Assembly (NCBI GenBank): GCA_026413225.1
Contig: CM048591.1
Location: forward strand, 78,222,009 to 78,286,008
Direction of reading: 5' to 3'
Length of the DNA stretch: 64,000 nt
Source: Otis tarda
Taxonomy: Eukaryota > Chordata > Aves > Otidiformes > Otididae
In this document: positions 49,432 through 62,918 of the stretch, in pieces
Numbering within the stretch: the first letter of the stretch is position 1
Layout of the letters: each line of letters begins with the position of its first letter
Translations under genes and position numbers: made by a program
The notes under the pieces: generated by a model
What the model was told of the DNA's origin: nothing
The model's input: the letters and a program-made list of their open reading frames with translations, nothing else
The model's database searches: none

Positions 49432-52400
49432 CACATCCCCCTAATGCCTGTAGAAGAGTTTTTGGAGAAGGTCCGTTGTACTGACTGGTCTTTCTGGAGT
49501 GTCTTTTTACGTGCAGACGACACGTGGAGGAGAAGAGAACATATTACAGAAGTGAGTCCCTTTATACAGCTTGTTCCCCTCTGTGAGGCTTTATCAGCGG
49601 AAAAGCTGCAGGCAGCAAAAACAAGATAGCCTGTGACTGTGTTTGATTTTCATTTGAGAAGAGTTTTACGCCATTTCCAGCAAGTACGCCATCGCAAACT
49701 TTGATGGAGGAAATTTTCCTTGGGAAGATGATGTATAGTAATTTTTGGAGCAGATAATAAATATCGTCTTTTTCTAATGCATTCCGTTTTATTAGCTAGA
49801 TCAATATTGCTGTAATTTCTAGCCATTAGCATCTCATTGTTGCATAGTACATAAAAATATTTACATTAACACTGATCAAAATTGCTACAGCATATATTAA
49901 AATATGAATGACATATAATCAGAATTTTCTGTTTCTACTGCCTCCAGTTATTTGTGACCCCAGATATGAAGTTCAAGTTTACACTTAATAGCACAATTAT
50001 GTAAATCTGTAATTCTAACACTGAATTACAGCTGGTAATGATCAATAATTATATTTATGTATGATGTGAAGTTAATACTGCCACCATAGATTAATGTAAA
50101 CAACAAAATTATTTCTGCAGTCAAGAGCTAACAAATCATCATAAACAAAGAGAACTAAAACAATCTCTTTGGAGCTTAATTCCCCCAGCGTAGTAAACAG
50201 ATTTTTTATTTCCAATGAATGTAAAAGCACTGATTAAAGAAAACACATCTCTACAGAAATTGCACAATGATTGTATCTGTTAGCACAAGTTTTTTTAAAA
50301 AGAATCTTTGAAGCAGTTTGTTTGATGGAACGAAAAAATCTCTCCAAAGAAATCTGGATAATAATTTTGTTGGAAGAATTTTGGGGTAAATAAACCCTGA
50401 GGAAAAAAGAAAGGATTAAAAAGAAAGCAGAGCGAGGGATAATCAAAACAAGATTTCATAACTTTGGAGCTCTTTGGAGTTCACTCACCTGTTATATTGT
50501 TCTCTGCTGAAAAGGACAACAGGGAACTGTGAATCAGGACAGAGCCATCCTTGGCCAAGGTGGGAGTTGGCTCAAGCAGGTTATATCAAAGAACATTTTT
50601 CCTGGTTTGTTTATTTTTCCAAGAATACAAACCCATAGTAATAGTAAGAACTTTCAAAACCTTCCATCTCAATTTTTTTTTCCACCTCATCTTTGATAGT
50701 GTTAATATGCAACAGATTCTGCACGGCTGTACCAGAGAAAGAAGGAAGCGCATGGGAACCTTCTTCTAGAGCTGGCCTTGCCCTGAAAAATGGGGCTGTG
50801 AGGTTGCCCAGAGCTGCACAATTTTGTCAGTGCTCCAGCCTGGGTCTACCACCTTGATGAAGCCGTGTCTGGTTAGTTAGAAAGGTGATCTGTGCACACT
50901 AATACCCTGATGCCACCCTTGCAGGATTGGTGCAAAATTTACCACACAGAAGCTGTAAAACCCAAAAGTTGTGGATGGCTGATTGAAATAGGATGCACTT
51001 GCTCTCCAAGTAAGAAGCTTGTATGCCTATCAGCATAAGTAGCAACAGTGCAGAAAGACACTGGGTGGTTGGAGAAGTGTTGTTAGAGTATTCTTGGGGA
51101 GGAACAACATCTGGTTGGAGCTCCAGCAGGCAGTTCCTCTCTTGTCCTTCAAAAATGGGCTTCATGGCTACATGGTGGGAAATGCCTTCAAGTGAAGAAA
51201 AATGGCGAACTGTGATCACAGACTCAGAACAGGTGAAGTAATTATCATCTATATTTAGAAAATCTCATGGTTTTGGAGCACTAGTTGAGCTTTCTCTGCA
51301 GGGCCAAGAGAATGATCCAAAATGTACCACAGGTCTTCACGAATCTCAGCAAACTCTGTTCCACTCCTTAACTCTGTTTTTTCTCTGATACATACAGTCA
51401 CAATTAATTTTTTTAAATTTATTGCTGCTGTTGTGCTTCTCTATAACCCAGATGAGGCTTATGTGTTCATTAAATGTTCCTCTCTGCAGAAGGAAGTGTA
51501 ATGACAGCTTTTAGCCAAACGTCCTTATTTACAGGCTTGAAATAACTGTAACACCGTGAGTTCAGTAGGAAGCCTGTGCTGCAGAGGCCTGAAGGAACAT
51601 CAGTTGGATGGAAATTGTGTTTAGTCTTACTAATGTGTTTTTTTAGGGTTTTAGTAAACATGTAGGAACATGGAAGGGAGCATCTAATTATGATAATTCT
51701 TTAAAAAAAAGTGGTAATTAATTACAAATAAAATAAAAAAAATGTTTGTTTTTTTTTTCAGTAGCCCTCTTTTTGGCACTTGTATGATAGAAGAAAGCTG
51801 CCAAGTTTATTACTGCTTTCTGATTTGTTGTCAGACAGTGCCCTAAGTGGGTGTAGGGTTGGCTCACAGCTTTTAATTTCATTTCTTAGGCAGTTAATTT
51901 CTGCAAGCTCCTGTGAAGATGAGAAGATTAAGAACTAAATGTCTAGGAGGAGGGTAAACACCTCTTGTAACGGGGAAAATTGTTTGAACAAAATAGGGAG
52001 AGCTGGAATCATTTCAGTATTAATTTTTTTTTAATTGTTTGTCTTTCCTTTCATACCTCTTTTCACTTTACTTCCATTCTATCCACAATATTTCCTTTTA
52101 AATTAGCTTTCTGACTAGGAGAGCTCTTGCTAAATAAATAGCAAAACATTAAAAAAACATTTAGCTATACAATAGAATCAAATGGGGAATCCAAAGAAAC
52201 AGAAAACAAAACCAAGAGTAATAGTCTTAAGCCCAAATCAAATCTTACAACAACATTAAACCTAATCCAGAGTCTTTAGAATAAATTTAAAGCAGACTCA
52301 AAGTTTATAAAAAGGGCAAACTGGAGGATTAAAAAAAAAAAAATAAAGAAATAAGAAGTCCTGAGAACAAGTCTCCGTGAGACTCAAGGGTACCGATTTA

Positions 52401-55400
52401 AAAAATTGCTGAAATGGCTCTAGTTGCTGTCATGTTTTTTTTTAATTCACTTAGCATCTGCAGGAAAACCAGGGAAACCTCATGCTATGGCAAACACTTT
52501 ATGAAAGATGTAGTGCCCAGCATTGGGAATGACTCTGCAGGAAATTTTGTAGAAATAAAAGGGCCTCCTGAATTCTTTTGATTTATGTCCACAGTAATTT
52601 CAGTGGAGAAAAGAGGTGTATGACATACTAAAACAACAACGAGGATCAAGCAATTACACTTAGAATTGAAATAATAATCAGATTGCCTCAAAGGATGAAT
52701 TTAGCATGGGTTTAGTACAGGATACTTACCCAGTCTGCTTCAGAATAATGACTCACTCTGAAACCTTCTCCCCATCCACACTCAACTTGAAAACTATGCC
52801 AAAAGAAGGAGCCTGGGAAAGTATTTCTTGGGGGATCTTTTCTTCCCATAAAACCTTCATAAAATTTTTTATTATACCAACATAATCCAGAGTTTTATCT
52901 AATTCTGTTAACGTGAAGAGCCAGTAATGTTTGACATACTAACGGTATGGAAGACTATCAGATAATTCAGGTAGAACTTATATTGACCACAGCTAGGACA
53001 GAGTTTAAAGCAAAGAACCTGAAGAGACTTTTCCTTTATCTGGATCATCATAAAACATATATTGCTTCCCTCCACACCCGATAATGTTCCCTGGATGCCT
53101 TTTTGGGTGTTCCTTGTCTTGTAGGAATTATTCATTATTTGAGATGGAACAAGCAGTTTGCCTTTGTTTAGTGGTCTTCATGTGGTGAAACACAGAAGAA
53201 CGGGTTGGAAAATATGTATGTTTCAGCACGAAAGCTTTTATCAGTGCATGTGAAGGAAATAATTTAAAATACTTTCATTGCTGAGTACAGAAGTTCAGAA
53301 AACATTCCTAGAAATACGTGACTAGAGCATCCATTAAAAAAAACAAAACACAAATGGAAGAACCATTTTAATTTAAGCCATATGCTGAAAGATGGTAGTT
53401 AAACTACTTAAGTCACATTTACCACAGTAGAAAATAATGTGGATCACGATACAGAGCATAAGTGCACATGTTACTGAAATTTTTTCCATCTTTCTGACAA
53501 ATTTGGAAACTGATATAAAAAAACTTGTAAAGATGCAGAACAAATATTCAGACGTATCGTACTTGAGGGCTAGCCAGAGGCAAAGAGAAAAGTCATAGTT
53601 TCGAGTTCTCCGTTATTGGCCTGTTTTGATAGTTTAAACGTTGTGGGGGATGTGCTTCTGTGCAAAAGTGTCACATTCATGAAAGACACCTCGCTATCAA
53701 ATCATTCAAAATGAAGGGCCAAAAATATCCTTCTGATGCTTTATGTAAAGGGATATATTGCCAACGTGATTTTGAAACGGTGGTCGTGCTGCAAGTTTTG
53801 ACCTCTGCAGCACTACACAAGTACGAAATGGAAACTCTTCAGCAGAACATAGCAACCCTCTTAAAATTATCCCTGTGAAGACACAAAATTTCTGATCAGA
53901 TGTTAAATTAAATTCAAAGTGCTCAAATTTTGTTTATATGAGAGATGGCTCACAGTACTCTGCGTCAAACGGAGGACCACAATGAACAATAAAGGCATTG
54001 CTACTCAAGAAAATAAAGCAGAAAAATGACTATTTTTCACTATTGTTGAATACAGAAAGATTTTGTGAAAAGAGTCACCCAGCCCATTGTTTGTGGCTAA
54101 AACATAAAAACAAGATTGCAGTGAAAACTAATTTGTTTACCTCCAGCAGCAATGGCTTCATTAAGATGATGACAGCTCATAAACAGATGTAAGAAATGTA
54201 TTATGGCAGGACAGCAAGGTTGCTTTCTCCCCTTCAACCCTGGTGAGCAGGTAGAAGCACAACAAGGAGGGAATTAGAAATTTGCTCAGGTCTTGGTCAA
54301 ACAAATTGTTACAAAACAAGGACACTTTTATGTTCAGGAGGTGTCAGAAGCGCATCCTGAGATCTATTTTGAAATTAGTAAGCCCAGCCACATTAGCATG
54401 ACGGAAATATCCCTGTTTGTGAAGGAATTTTAAAAAAAAAAACACTCGAAGAAGGAGTGAGAGCTGCTGGGAAAGGCGCTAAAACAGACCAACTACTCTG
54501 CAGAGAAGCTGAAACCCTCCTGTATGGAGAATGACTCAGTGGAGGGAAAAAGAGGACACAGCCTATTTCCAGCCCCAGCCCTCCATGTGCTTGTAGATCG
54601 ACACAAGCCAACCCATAACCTGTGCTGAGGGTTGATCTCTCCTTCCCAAGATTTTTGTGAGCAGAATGAGGTCAGGAAGGGCTGGCCAATCTCCGCAGGG
54701 TGGTCTCTTGTGGAGACAGCAGAAGTCAGTGCTGTCTGGGACCTCAGGTTTGCTGTGGCCCCTCTACAGCTCTAAAGAATGCCTTCACAGCCCAGAGCTG
54801 TGATGAGGCCTTTGGTGATTAATGGCATTGGTTAATGAAGAGAGATTGCTACTCAAACGCTTTTGCTATTATAGTTTCCTGTTTCTGTACTGTAACACAA
54901 TGCAACACATGAGATATTAATGTAAAGAGACTGAAATACATCTCGATTTGGTGCATATTTGGCATGCCTCCCCTTCTCCTTGGGGTTTTTTTTTAATTAT
55001 TACATTGATTTTCAATGCAGCAGTGAGTAAAATTTAGCAGAACTTTACTGTTTGTTCTGCAGCCTTCCTCTACTTGTTCACATACACAAGCTCCCTCTAC
55101 ATTATACAGAAGAACCATACACTAGCAACTTTATTTTGGGGAATTATTTTGGAACAGTGTTTGCTCCACGCTTGCGTTAAATTGAGTGTGCTTTCTTCCT
55201 ATGCTCAATACCACCTCTTGCAGCTGGAAGGAAGTGCTTCCCAAAGTTCAGTATGGTCTTTGCTTCTCTCAGAGGAGACTATAATTGGTCACCTAAAAAG
55301 TTTTCCATTACGACTCTGCATTGCATTAATTTGCTATAATTTTTGTTAGAGGATTCCACCTTTAAGAGGCGTATTTCCAATGAGGAGTTAAGATTTGCCC

Positions 55401-56344
55401 TTTATCCCACTACTTTGATGTCTTTTACCAGTTAGGTCAACACTTGGTGTCTTGCCTTTGGCAAACTGTGTGCACTTGTGCTCATGCCGAACATGAAGGA
55501 TACACCAAGGGCTAGGGCTGAGGTGTTGGTAAGAACATCTAGGGTAAGACATTTCAGGAGGAATCAGAAAAAAAAAAAGGTCAGTCCAACTGTAGTAACC
55601 ATCTGAATGAAACGGCCTTTTTGGTATATGCCACGGGTTGCTAACCGTTGTCTAATACACTCCAGAAACAACGTAGAGGATTTACTCAAAATTGTTTTGT
55701 TATCAGTCTTAGAAATCCACAGTTAGCATTTATTATCACTTGTAAAGTACCAATGACTAGCACTGCAAAAATCCCATTTTTATTCTTACTACTGCATTAC
55801 GTGCAGCGGTTACATGCAAAACAGCACAAGATATCCATCAGACTCTTTAAAAATACAAATTTAAATCTTAAGTAATCTTTCCCAAAACGTACACCCACTG
55901 TCCGATGCAATTCACATCAGTGCCTGGTATTTCTACAGCAGCATTGATATCATGGTTTAAAAGCTGTCAAACAACCAAAGAATGACTGGAAAAGAAGAAA
56001 TCAACTGGAAAAATTATATATTTTCTGCATTGTGATGAAGACTCACTAACAAAAAAAAAATTATTACTTTAAAAAAAAACCCAAAACCAGTGATTACTTT
56101 GTTTTGCTTACTTCAGTTTCCTTAGGCAAAACACCTAATCTTGCAATTTCCCAGCACTTCAGAAATCTGGCATTTGTGGTGCTTTTTTATAGGGGATTGT
56201 CAACAGTTTATAAGTGAGCTGAGGCTTTAGAAGGGAGGCCTTTAGGGAGGTTGTTTATTTTCTATTTGTTCTAATTCTCCCTCATTGAAAACCTGAAAAA
56301 CAAGGTTTTTCACAGAAATACTCTCAGAAACAGATTTTTAAAAA

Positions 56345-56379
56345 ATTTTATTTTATTTCATTTATTTATTTATTTTTTT
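56345..56379. repeat. TTTA simple repeat
   Basis: Interrupted TTTTA and TTTA units, preceded by an A-rich and T-rich junction. Low-complexity sequence only. Confidence 0.8.
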
Positions 56380-56899
56380 CCTAGCTGTGCCAGAGACCTC
56401 TCCTATCCCAATCAATAGGGAAATAAGGCTGGTGGTCAAACCCAAAGCATTAGTAAAGCCTGCAACTGTTACGGCAATATACTAACTTAATTTACAAGAA
56501 AGCAAGCAACACTCTCCATAACTCATGTTTTTACCTTTCCGCCATGTAGCAGCTTTATCTAGGTGACCATTGCTTCCAGACTAAATCTCCCAGATACACA
56601 TTTTGCTCTTGCTTTCTTCACAGCGCTATGGATGGGCCATAAATGTTTGTTCTTTTACTAAAAGGTGTACTTTATACACTAACTGTACTGTACATATCTG
56701 TAAATCACCATGCAAGAGAGGAGTAAATAAAGCTTCATTTCAAAGTAACTTTCAAAAGCCCATGGTCAATTCATATCTTAAAAACCGCAATTTTATGTAG
56801 TTAATTACCTTGGAAATTCCTACCTATCTGAGGTGCTTCCTCCTTTTTCAGCAAAGAAGCCAAAACAAATACTCTGCAGTACCAATTATCAGCTGCTGC

Positions 56900-56912
56900 T
56901 GACCTTTGACCC
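56900..56912 (-). promoter_or_regulatory. DR1 nuclear receptor site (HNF4, COUP-TF or RXR type)
   Basis: The plus strand reads TGACCTTTGACCC. Its complement, GGGTCAAAGGTCA, has two half-sites one base apart, almost the ideal DR1 recognised by HNF4, COUP-TF and RXR/PPAR. A RUNX-type TGTGGTT follows at 56933-56939, and the neighbourhood is free of repeats. The site quality is high for a 13-mer. Its use in any cell is inferred. Confidence 0.4.
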
Positions 56913-59767
56913 CTACCACTTGATAAAGAATCTGTGGTTGATGATCTTACCTTCATCACCTACAAGTAAAGATCATTGACAGCGCTGGACTCCGAGGCGG
57001 TGTTTGATCACTATCCTTTAGGAAGCTGAGTTTGTGATCCGTCAGACGTGATGTCCTGAAGGAACCCTTACTTTGCACCGAGATCCTTCACCTTTTGCCC
57101 AGACTTATTCTTCATACTATTTATCTCGCAAAAAAAAAGAGAGAGTGGGCTGAAATACAGCGATAACTTAGATGACCGTCAACTCAACATTCATGTTAAG
57201 TTGGACTGTTTTTTCCCACGGGCAAGCCAAAATAAGAAACTGCATAAATACTCAAGGACCAAAGGAAAAAAGGTGGGAGATGCATTTTGAAGAGAACATC
57301 ACTTGTATATCTGAACTGCTAAATGTAATGGGTACTCAAAATGCTATGGACATAATGTTCATGTCTATCTGCCATTGACTAAAAGATCATGTTTCATCTT
57401 ACTTGACAACCTGCAGGCTCCTGAAAATCTCTGTATTTGGGTTTCTACTTCTTATTACAACCCATTATATGCAGAAATAAAATGATTTACTATGAAAGTT
57501 CAAAAGGTACAAGCTGTCACAAACCATCTGCTTAACAGCTTAGTTCAGCACGACAGCATCATGAGAGCAAGACACTCTCTGTGAGGAGTCTTACTTTAAT
57601 GGGACATCTATTTAAGGGTTTTATAAAAATATAGAAAAGCTACCCATAGCATTAGCGCACAGTAGTACGGGTCACACGTGGCCTTTGAGGATGACCAGGT
57701 CTTTCACATGAACTAAACTTGTGTGGAGCCAAAGTAAAAGGATCAAAGAAGGGTGCCTGATTTCACCCGGGAGCTTGGAAACAGGACATGTGCGCCTCAG
57801 TCACATTCAAAGCTGAGAGAAATTCATAAAAAGTACATAGGACACTAGGAATACCATAATTAAGGCAAAAGCATAACTCTGATAATGAGAACAGTTTAAA
57901 ACCCAAGTATGGTTTGATTTTTCTTTACGAGCTGTAGGAGAAAAAGGTAGAAAAAAAGCAGAATATTTCATGTATGCAGATGCATGTGCTCAATCACACA
58001 TAGTAGTTAAGGCCAGGTAGGTCTATACCACTTCCCCACATAAATAAAACAGTTATGACACTAGAGGCAAGAAGCTCTGTTTTTGACTATCTGGTGTAAG
58101 AAAAAGTGCTAAATAAAATGGGAGGGAATGAAAAATAAGACATTGTGTTGAAACAAGGATTTTGTGGTTTTGATGTCAGCCTCTTTTTAAAGCAGAGTGG
58201 TCCTACCAGGAGAAGGCAATCACATCACAAAAAAAAATCTTTGACAATAATTGTCTACACTTCCAATGCCTAAATCTGCAATACAATGTGCATAATTACT
58301 CCTACCACACAAGCACACTATATTACACATGACTGCACAACAACTTAAACAGTTCCACCGGCCTGTCCCATCTCATGGTGCAGCGACGCCAACAACTTTT
58401 ATTTGTCATCCCATCCATTTCCACAGCAACTGACCAATGTCGGTCACTCAGGCTTGTGATGCCTCTACCAGGTCAAGCAAGAGGATGAGGTCCAGCAAGA
58501 GAAGAGAGAGTTTTTGTGCCAACAAAACCAACTTTGATAACAGCAGAGCTGTAAGAAAAACACTAGCAAGTAAATTATCTTTTTTTTGGCATGCTCTGGA
58601 ATACTGGGAGTTTCCTTTCCCTGCTGAAATCATGCCCACCATGTCTGCAAACCTCCACGCTTTAATAAGAAGGAAACTTATATCTTCTATCAGAGATCTC
58701 TCCAATGTAGATATTCCCAGCAAAGAACAAAGACAATTCTGTGTCCTTGGAAATAAGATATTGCTTTGGGTGCAAGTAACCGACATGGGATGTGGGACTG
58801 AAAAAATCTAAGAGACTGAAATAATTAGGTTTTTTATTAAAATATGTTTCTTTGATGCTCAGCTGTACAAAGAGTGGGGTGAATGTTTATACACTGTAAT
58901 TGCCTCTTCCTCTTTCTCTCACACGTACGTCCACGACATGCATAGCCCTGTTTGCTTTAACTATCTTGGCGTAACCGCACTGTGGAGGTTGAACTTCAAG
59001 GTCTTACGAATTGGTCACTTGCTTCTTCTGGCAGGATTTGGCTCAAAACCCTTGCAATCAGTACAGAACTAAACACTCCTGTAACCGAGTCAGGAAAAGT
59101 GTTCTTCCCTCCCTCCGACACATTTAAACTGCAACTGGCCTTAAGAACTTGCAGCCAGACACAGATACGGAGACCGATATTGTTATTCCCGCTCTGTCAA
59201 GCTATGCTTCAAGCAAGAATTCTGTATTTGGGCTCCCTTCCTGTTTTCAAGCAAGTTTTAAAAACAAACAAAACAGTCAGAGGAAATTTAGTTTTTATTT
59301 AGTCTTTCCTTATTTTGCCCATGTTAATTTCAAATACTTTCTGTATTTCTACACTTCTGCCTGATTGTCTTTTTTATTTTCTCTTGCTTCTGCACCTGTT
59401 CTGTAACAAATTTCATCATCCAGTTCCCTTCCCACTTTTTTTTTCTATATTTTTTTTTCCTTTTTGTCTATCTCACACCATTTCCCAAGACAACAGCTCT
59501 ACGGTCTTGGTTCTTCTAATTTTTATTTTATCCTCTCAATACTTTACCCTCTTTTCCCAGTTTTCTGCTTCTCTCCTGTAGGATACTGTGTAAGAAATAT
59601 GTATTTTTAATGCCATACAGCAGAGAACATCCTTCGAGAGGCAGAGATAATGTAAGATTATATGCAAATAGGAAAGTTGGGACAGAGATGAAATTAAAGT
59701 AACTCAGTATACGGGTGAATCAGAGACATTTTAAGGTTTCATTGTTTTTCATTATGCTTTGAAACCT

Positions 59768-59789
59768 TTCTTTCTTTTTTTTTTTTTTT
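59768..59789. repeat. Poly-T tract
   Basis: A T-rich run with one early C interruption. On the minus strand it produces Lys-rich spurious frames. Confidence 0.8.
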
Positions 59790-61844
59790 GTGGGTTTCTG
59801 CCCCTTTCACTTGTCTATTGATTTTAGAAACCTTTTCTGAGTTTTTTTTCCACAGGAATTCTTGTCTCTTGACCATTTTCCTAGACTCCAGACATACCAG
59901 CAAAGAAATCTCAGCCCTCTGTTCACAAAACCCCAACTCAAAATGGAAGAAATTAAAACTGTCTTTTAAAAAAAGCAAACTTAAAATATTATGGAGTGGG
60001 TGAGCTCTTGTGGAGGAAAGCTGAGCTTACAGTTAGCAACAGTGTGGGTAAGAGAATCAGGAACTAAACATTAACTTTTTTCATAAGTGTATTTTAAACA
60101 TGGGATTTTTTTCTGCTTTATCCTTAGGGAAATTAAGAATGGCAGAAAAGAAAAAAATTGACTGCCCTAAGGAAACAACGGATAATCTGAGATAACAATT
60201 GGGGGTTTTATGCATATCCAACCTAAATTAATCTTCTAATTTTTATGGTTTACCAAACATTAAAGACAATATTGAACAATTTTTAATGGACAAACAACAA
60301 ATGTGTAAATGGACAAAACTACGGGTATTAAATTTTTTCTCTAAGAGACAAGTCCAATCTTTATGACTGTGGGAGACTGCAGGAAATTTATTTTATGTAA
60401 AATATAATAACTATCTCATCAGATTGTTCTTGAATCTGAGAGTTCAGAGAAACAGACATTTCAAAGCCTCTGACACCACTACTTGAACTATCCCTTAGAG
60501 TCCCACTACTAAAACTAGTTGCAAATCCACATCAGCATATTTTTCTCAAATGGATAATTGAGGTGTTCTCTGTGATGCTTCTTTGTCGTAATTACTGAGC
60601 TTATGAAAAAAAATCTCATGAGCAGATTTTTATCAATTAAATTGTTACTTTAAGCAACAAAAATCAGAACATTCATACTTAGGACTAATGTTCTGTCTCT
60701 AACTCACCTAATTATAAGCAGGCATTTCAAAAAGTGTGGCGTACAAAATCACCCATTTTAATATTTCAGTATGACACGTCCGTTTTTAATTGGTAACTGA
60801 AACTTTAAGGTGGTCTCTGGATGAGACTTATAGCATAGGTTTTTGTACTTAATTTTTTTTTTTTTAATTTTTGCTGTACACAAGTACAGTGGCTGAAACA
60901 TGGGAGGCAGCCAAGATAGTGTATAATTATGTATAAAACCTTAGGAAAACAACAGTAATCCAAATTTCGAATGTTGTTTTGGAATTATTTTACATCTGAA
61001 ATGAACAAATTAAGTCCAGAATGGTCTTTTGTGAGCTGGCATTCACATAATACAAGGACAACAGCCCACAGTTTGTGACGTGCAGGGGTTCAATTTTGGT
61101 TTTTTAGGTACTTAAAGTACCTTAAGCACCTGCCTTGCAAAATGCTATCAATAAGCCATTCATTCAAGGCATGTAGGATACTTACCCATGTATAGCGAGG
61201 TATGTAAATGGCAGCAGAAGAAGGGAAGCATAATCTGATTTACCTTGCAATCCTTAACCCTGTTGCCTTCAGTAGAGTTAACTCCTGAGGAACAAATGGG
61301 AGTAGTGGAAAACCAATCCTGCATATGGCCTTTTACAGTAAATAAAAACCCTCTGACAAACCGAGCCATGCTAGAAGCGGGGCAATGCTATATTATAGTG
61401 ACAAACTCACCGGTTCTGCATAATGGCCACTGCTTTTCTCCATCAGTGTTCCTTTACAGTTTTGTGTCTGGAGGGAGTGAAACTGCATAGGCTAATTTAA
61501 AAATCATCCTGTTAGTCCCAGTTGGTGGGATTATCCTGTGAGACTTCCTTATTTAAGAGAACGAATTTAAAAGGTAAAAATAGGAACTTCAGAAATTAAA
61601 AAATTAAAAACTTGCGTGCTAAAAATAATTTTCATATTGCATAAATAATAGCTTGGGTGCTTCCAAAAAAGCCTTCGTGTACCTATAGCATGTGATGGGC
61701 GTGTTCTTATATTTTCCAAGGAAAAGGATTATACAAATAATCTATCTCCAAAATTATTTTGCAAAAGCTGCAAAGATTAAAGATCATTTCACCTACACAG
61801 CTGCCATCTCATTTAAATTTGCATCCAATCTACAGTAATTATGA

Positions 61845-61870
61845 ACACACACACGCACGCACACATACAC
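61845..61870. repeat. CA dinucleotide microsatellite
   Basis: (CA)n with CGCACG and CATA interruptions, about 26 bp. Likely only weakly polymorphic at this length. Confidence 0.85.
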
Positions 61871-62902
61871 TGTAGCTATCTACTAGGTTGAAAAAAGATT
61901 CCTAATAAATGAGATCTTTACATGCCTCTACGAGAAGCTACAAAACTGAATAACAGGGTGCATTGTTTTGGCTTTCAGAGTGGGTACTAAGTACTGACAA
62001 ATACTTTTCCCCCTAAGAGGAAGGAATAAGTGAAATTAATTCAGCTTTGAAGATTTATTTCAGAAAAGATGACAGATTTCTGTACGTAGACATCAGCCCA
62101 CTTTTGCTATGCACAGGACGACCTTCAATTGAACTGTGGGAAGTAAATGGCAGGAAAGTTTCCTGAAAAAGTTTAGTGAGGATATAAGAGATTAATGAAC
62201 GTATTTGTGTTGGACACTCTCCCCTGTATAGCATATTCAGAGTGATAGAATCATGTTATTTATTGTATTTTTCAGATCATTTGCAATGTTAATTTATATG
62301 AGTTTGATATCGCTTTTGTCTTTTAGTTGTGTGTTATTCTGAGAAATCCCTGGGGAAGGAAAGGATTTATATGCTTTGTGTACACATTCTGCAGACTAAG
62401 CACTCTGGCATAATTATTTTTGGCACTCACTAACTGATTAAAACATCCAATTTAACTCATGATCAGTAAGATTAAACCTTTTTAATATACCTCAAAAGTA
62501 AATTATCATTTGCTACTCAAACATCCCTTTCTGCACATGTCCCCAATAAAGCTGTTCTTTTTTTCCTTAATGTACCTTTTAACGAGGATTCCCTTTTATT
62601 TCCTCCTCTGGGCAAAACTGCCTTATCCTTTATAGAGAGGTAGGAACAAAGATGAGATGGAAGCTGACTGTGCTACTACATGGGTTTCTAATGCCGTACC
62701 AATTATAAGTCACTCTTTTTTTTTTTTTCTTGTGTGTTTTGTAGAGACTCAGCTGTTAAAGAAAACACATCCCAGCTTTGTGTTTACTCGATGTACAGAT
62801 AAATGTCAGCAGTTAGAAGGAAATAATATTTGAAAAAAAATCATTTGAATGACTCAGAATAAAATTGTGTAGACTCTTATTTCACTTGGCAATAGTTGGT
62901 GG

Positions 62903-62918
62903 TTTTTTTTTTTTTTTT
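62903..62918. repeat. Poly-T tract
   Basis: Sixteen T following GGTGG. No attached element is recognisable. Confidence 0.85.

Noticed and set aside
62245-62258. GTGATAGAATCATG resembling the complement of the CR1 octamer
   Set aside because: No adjoining CR1 sequence is present.
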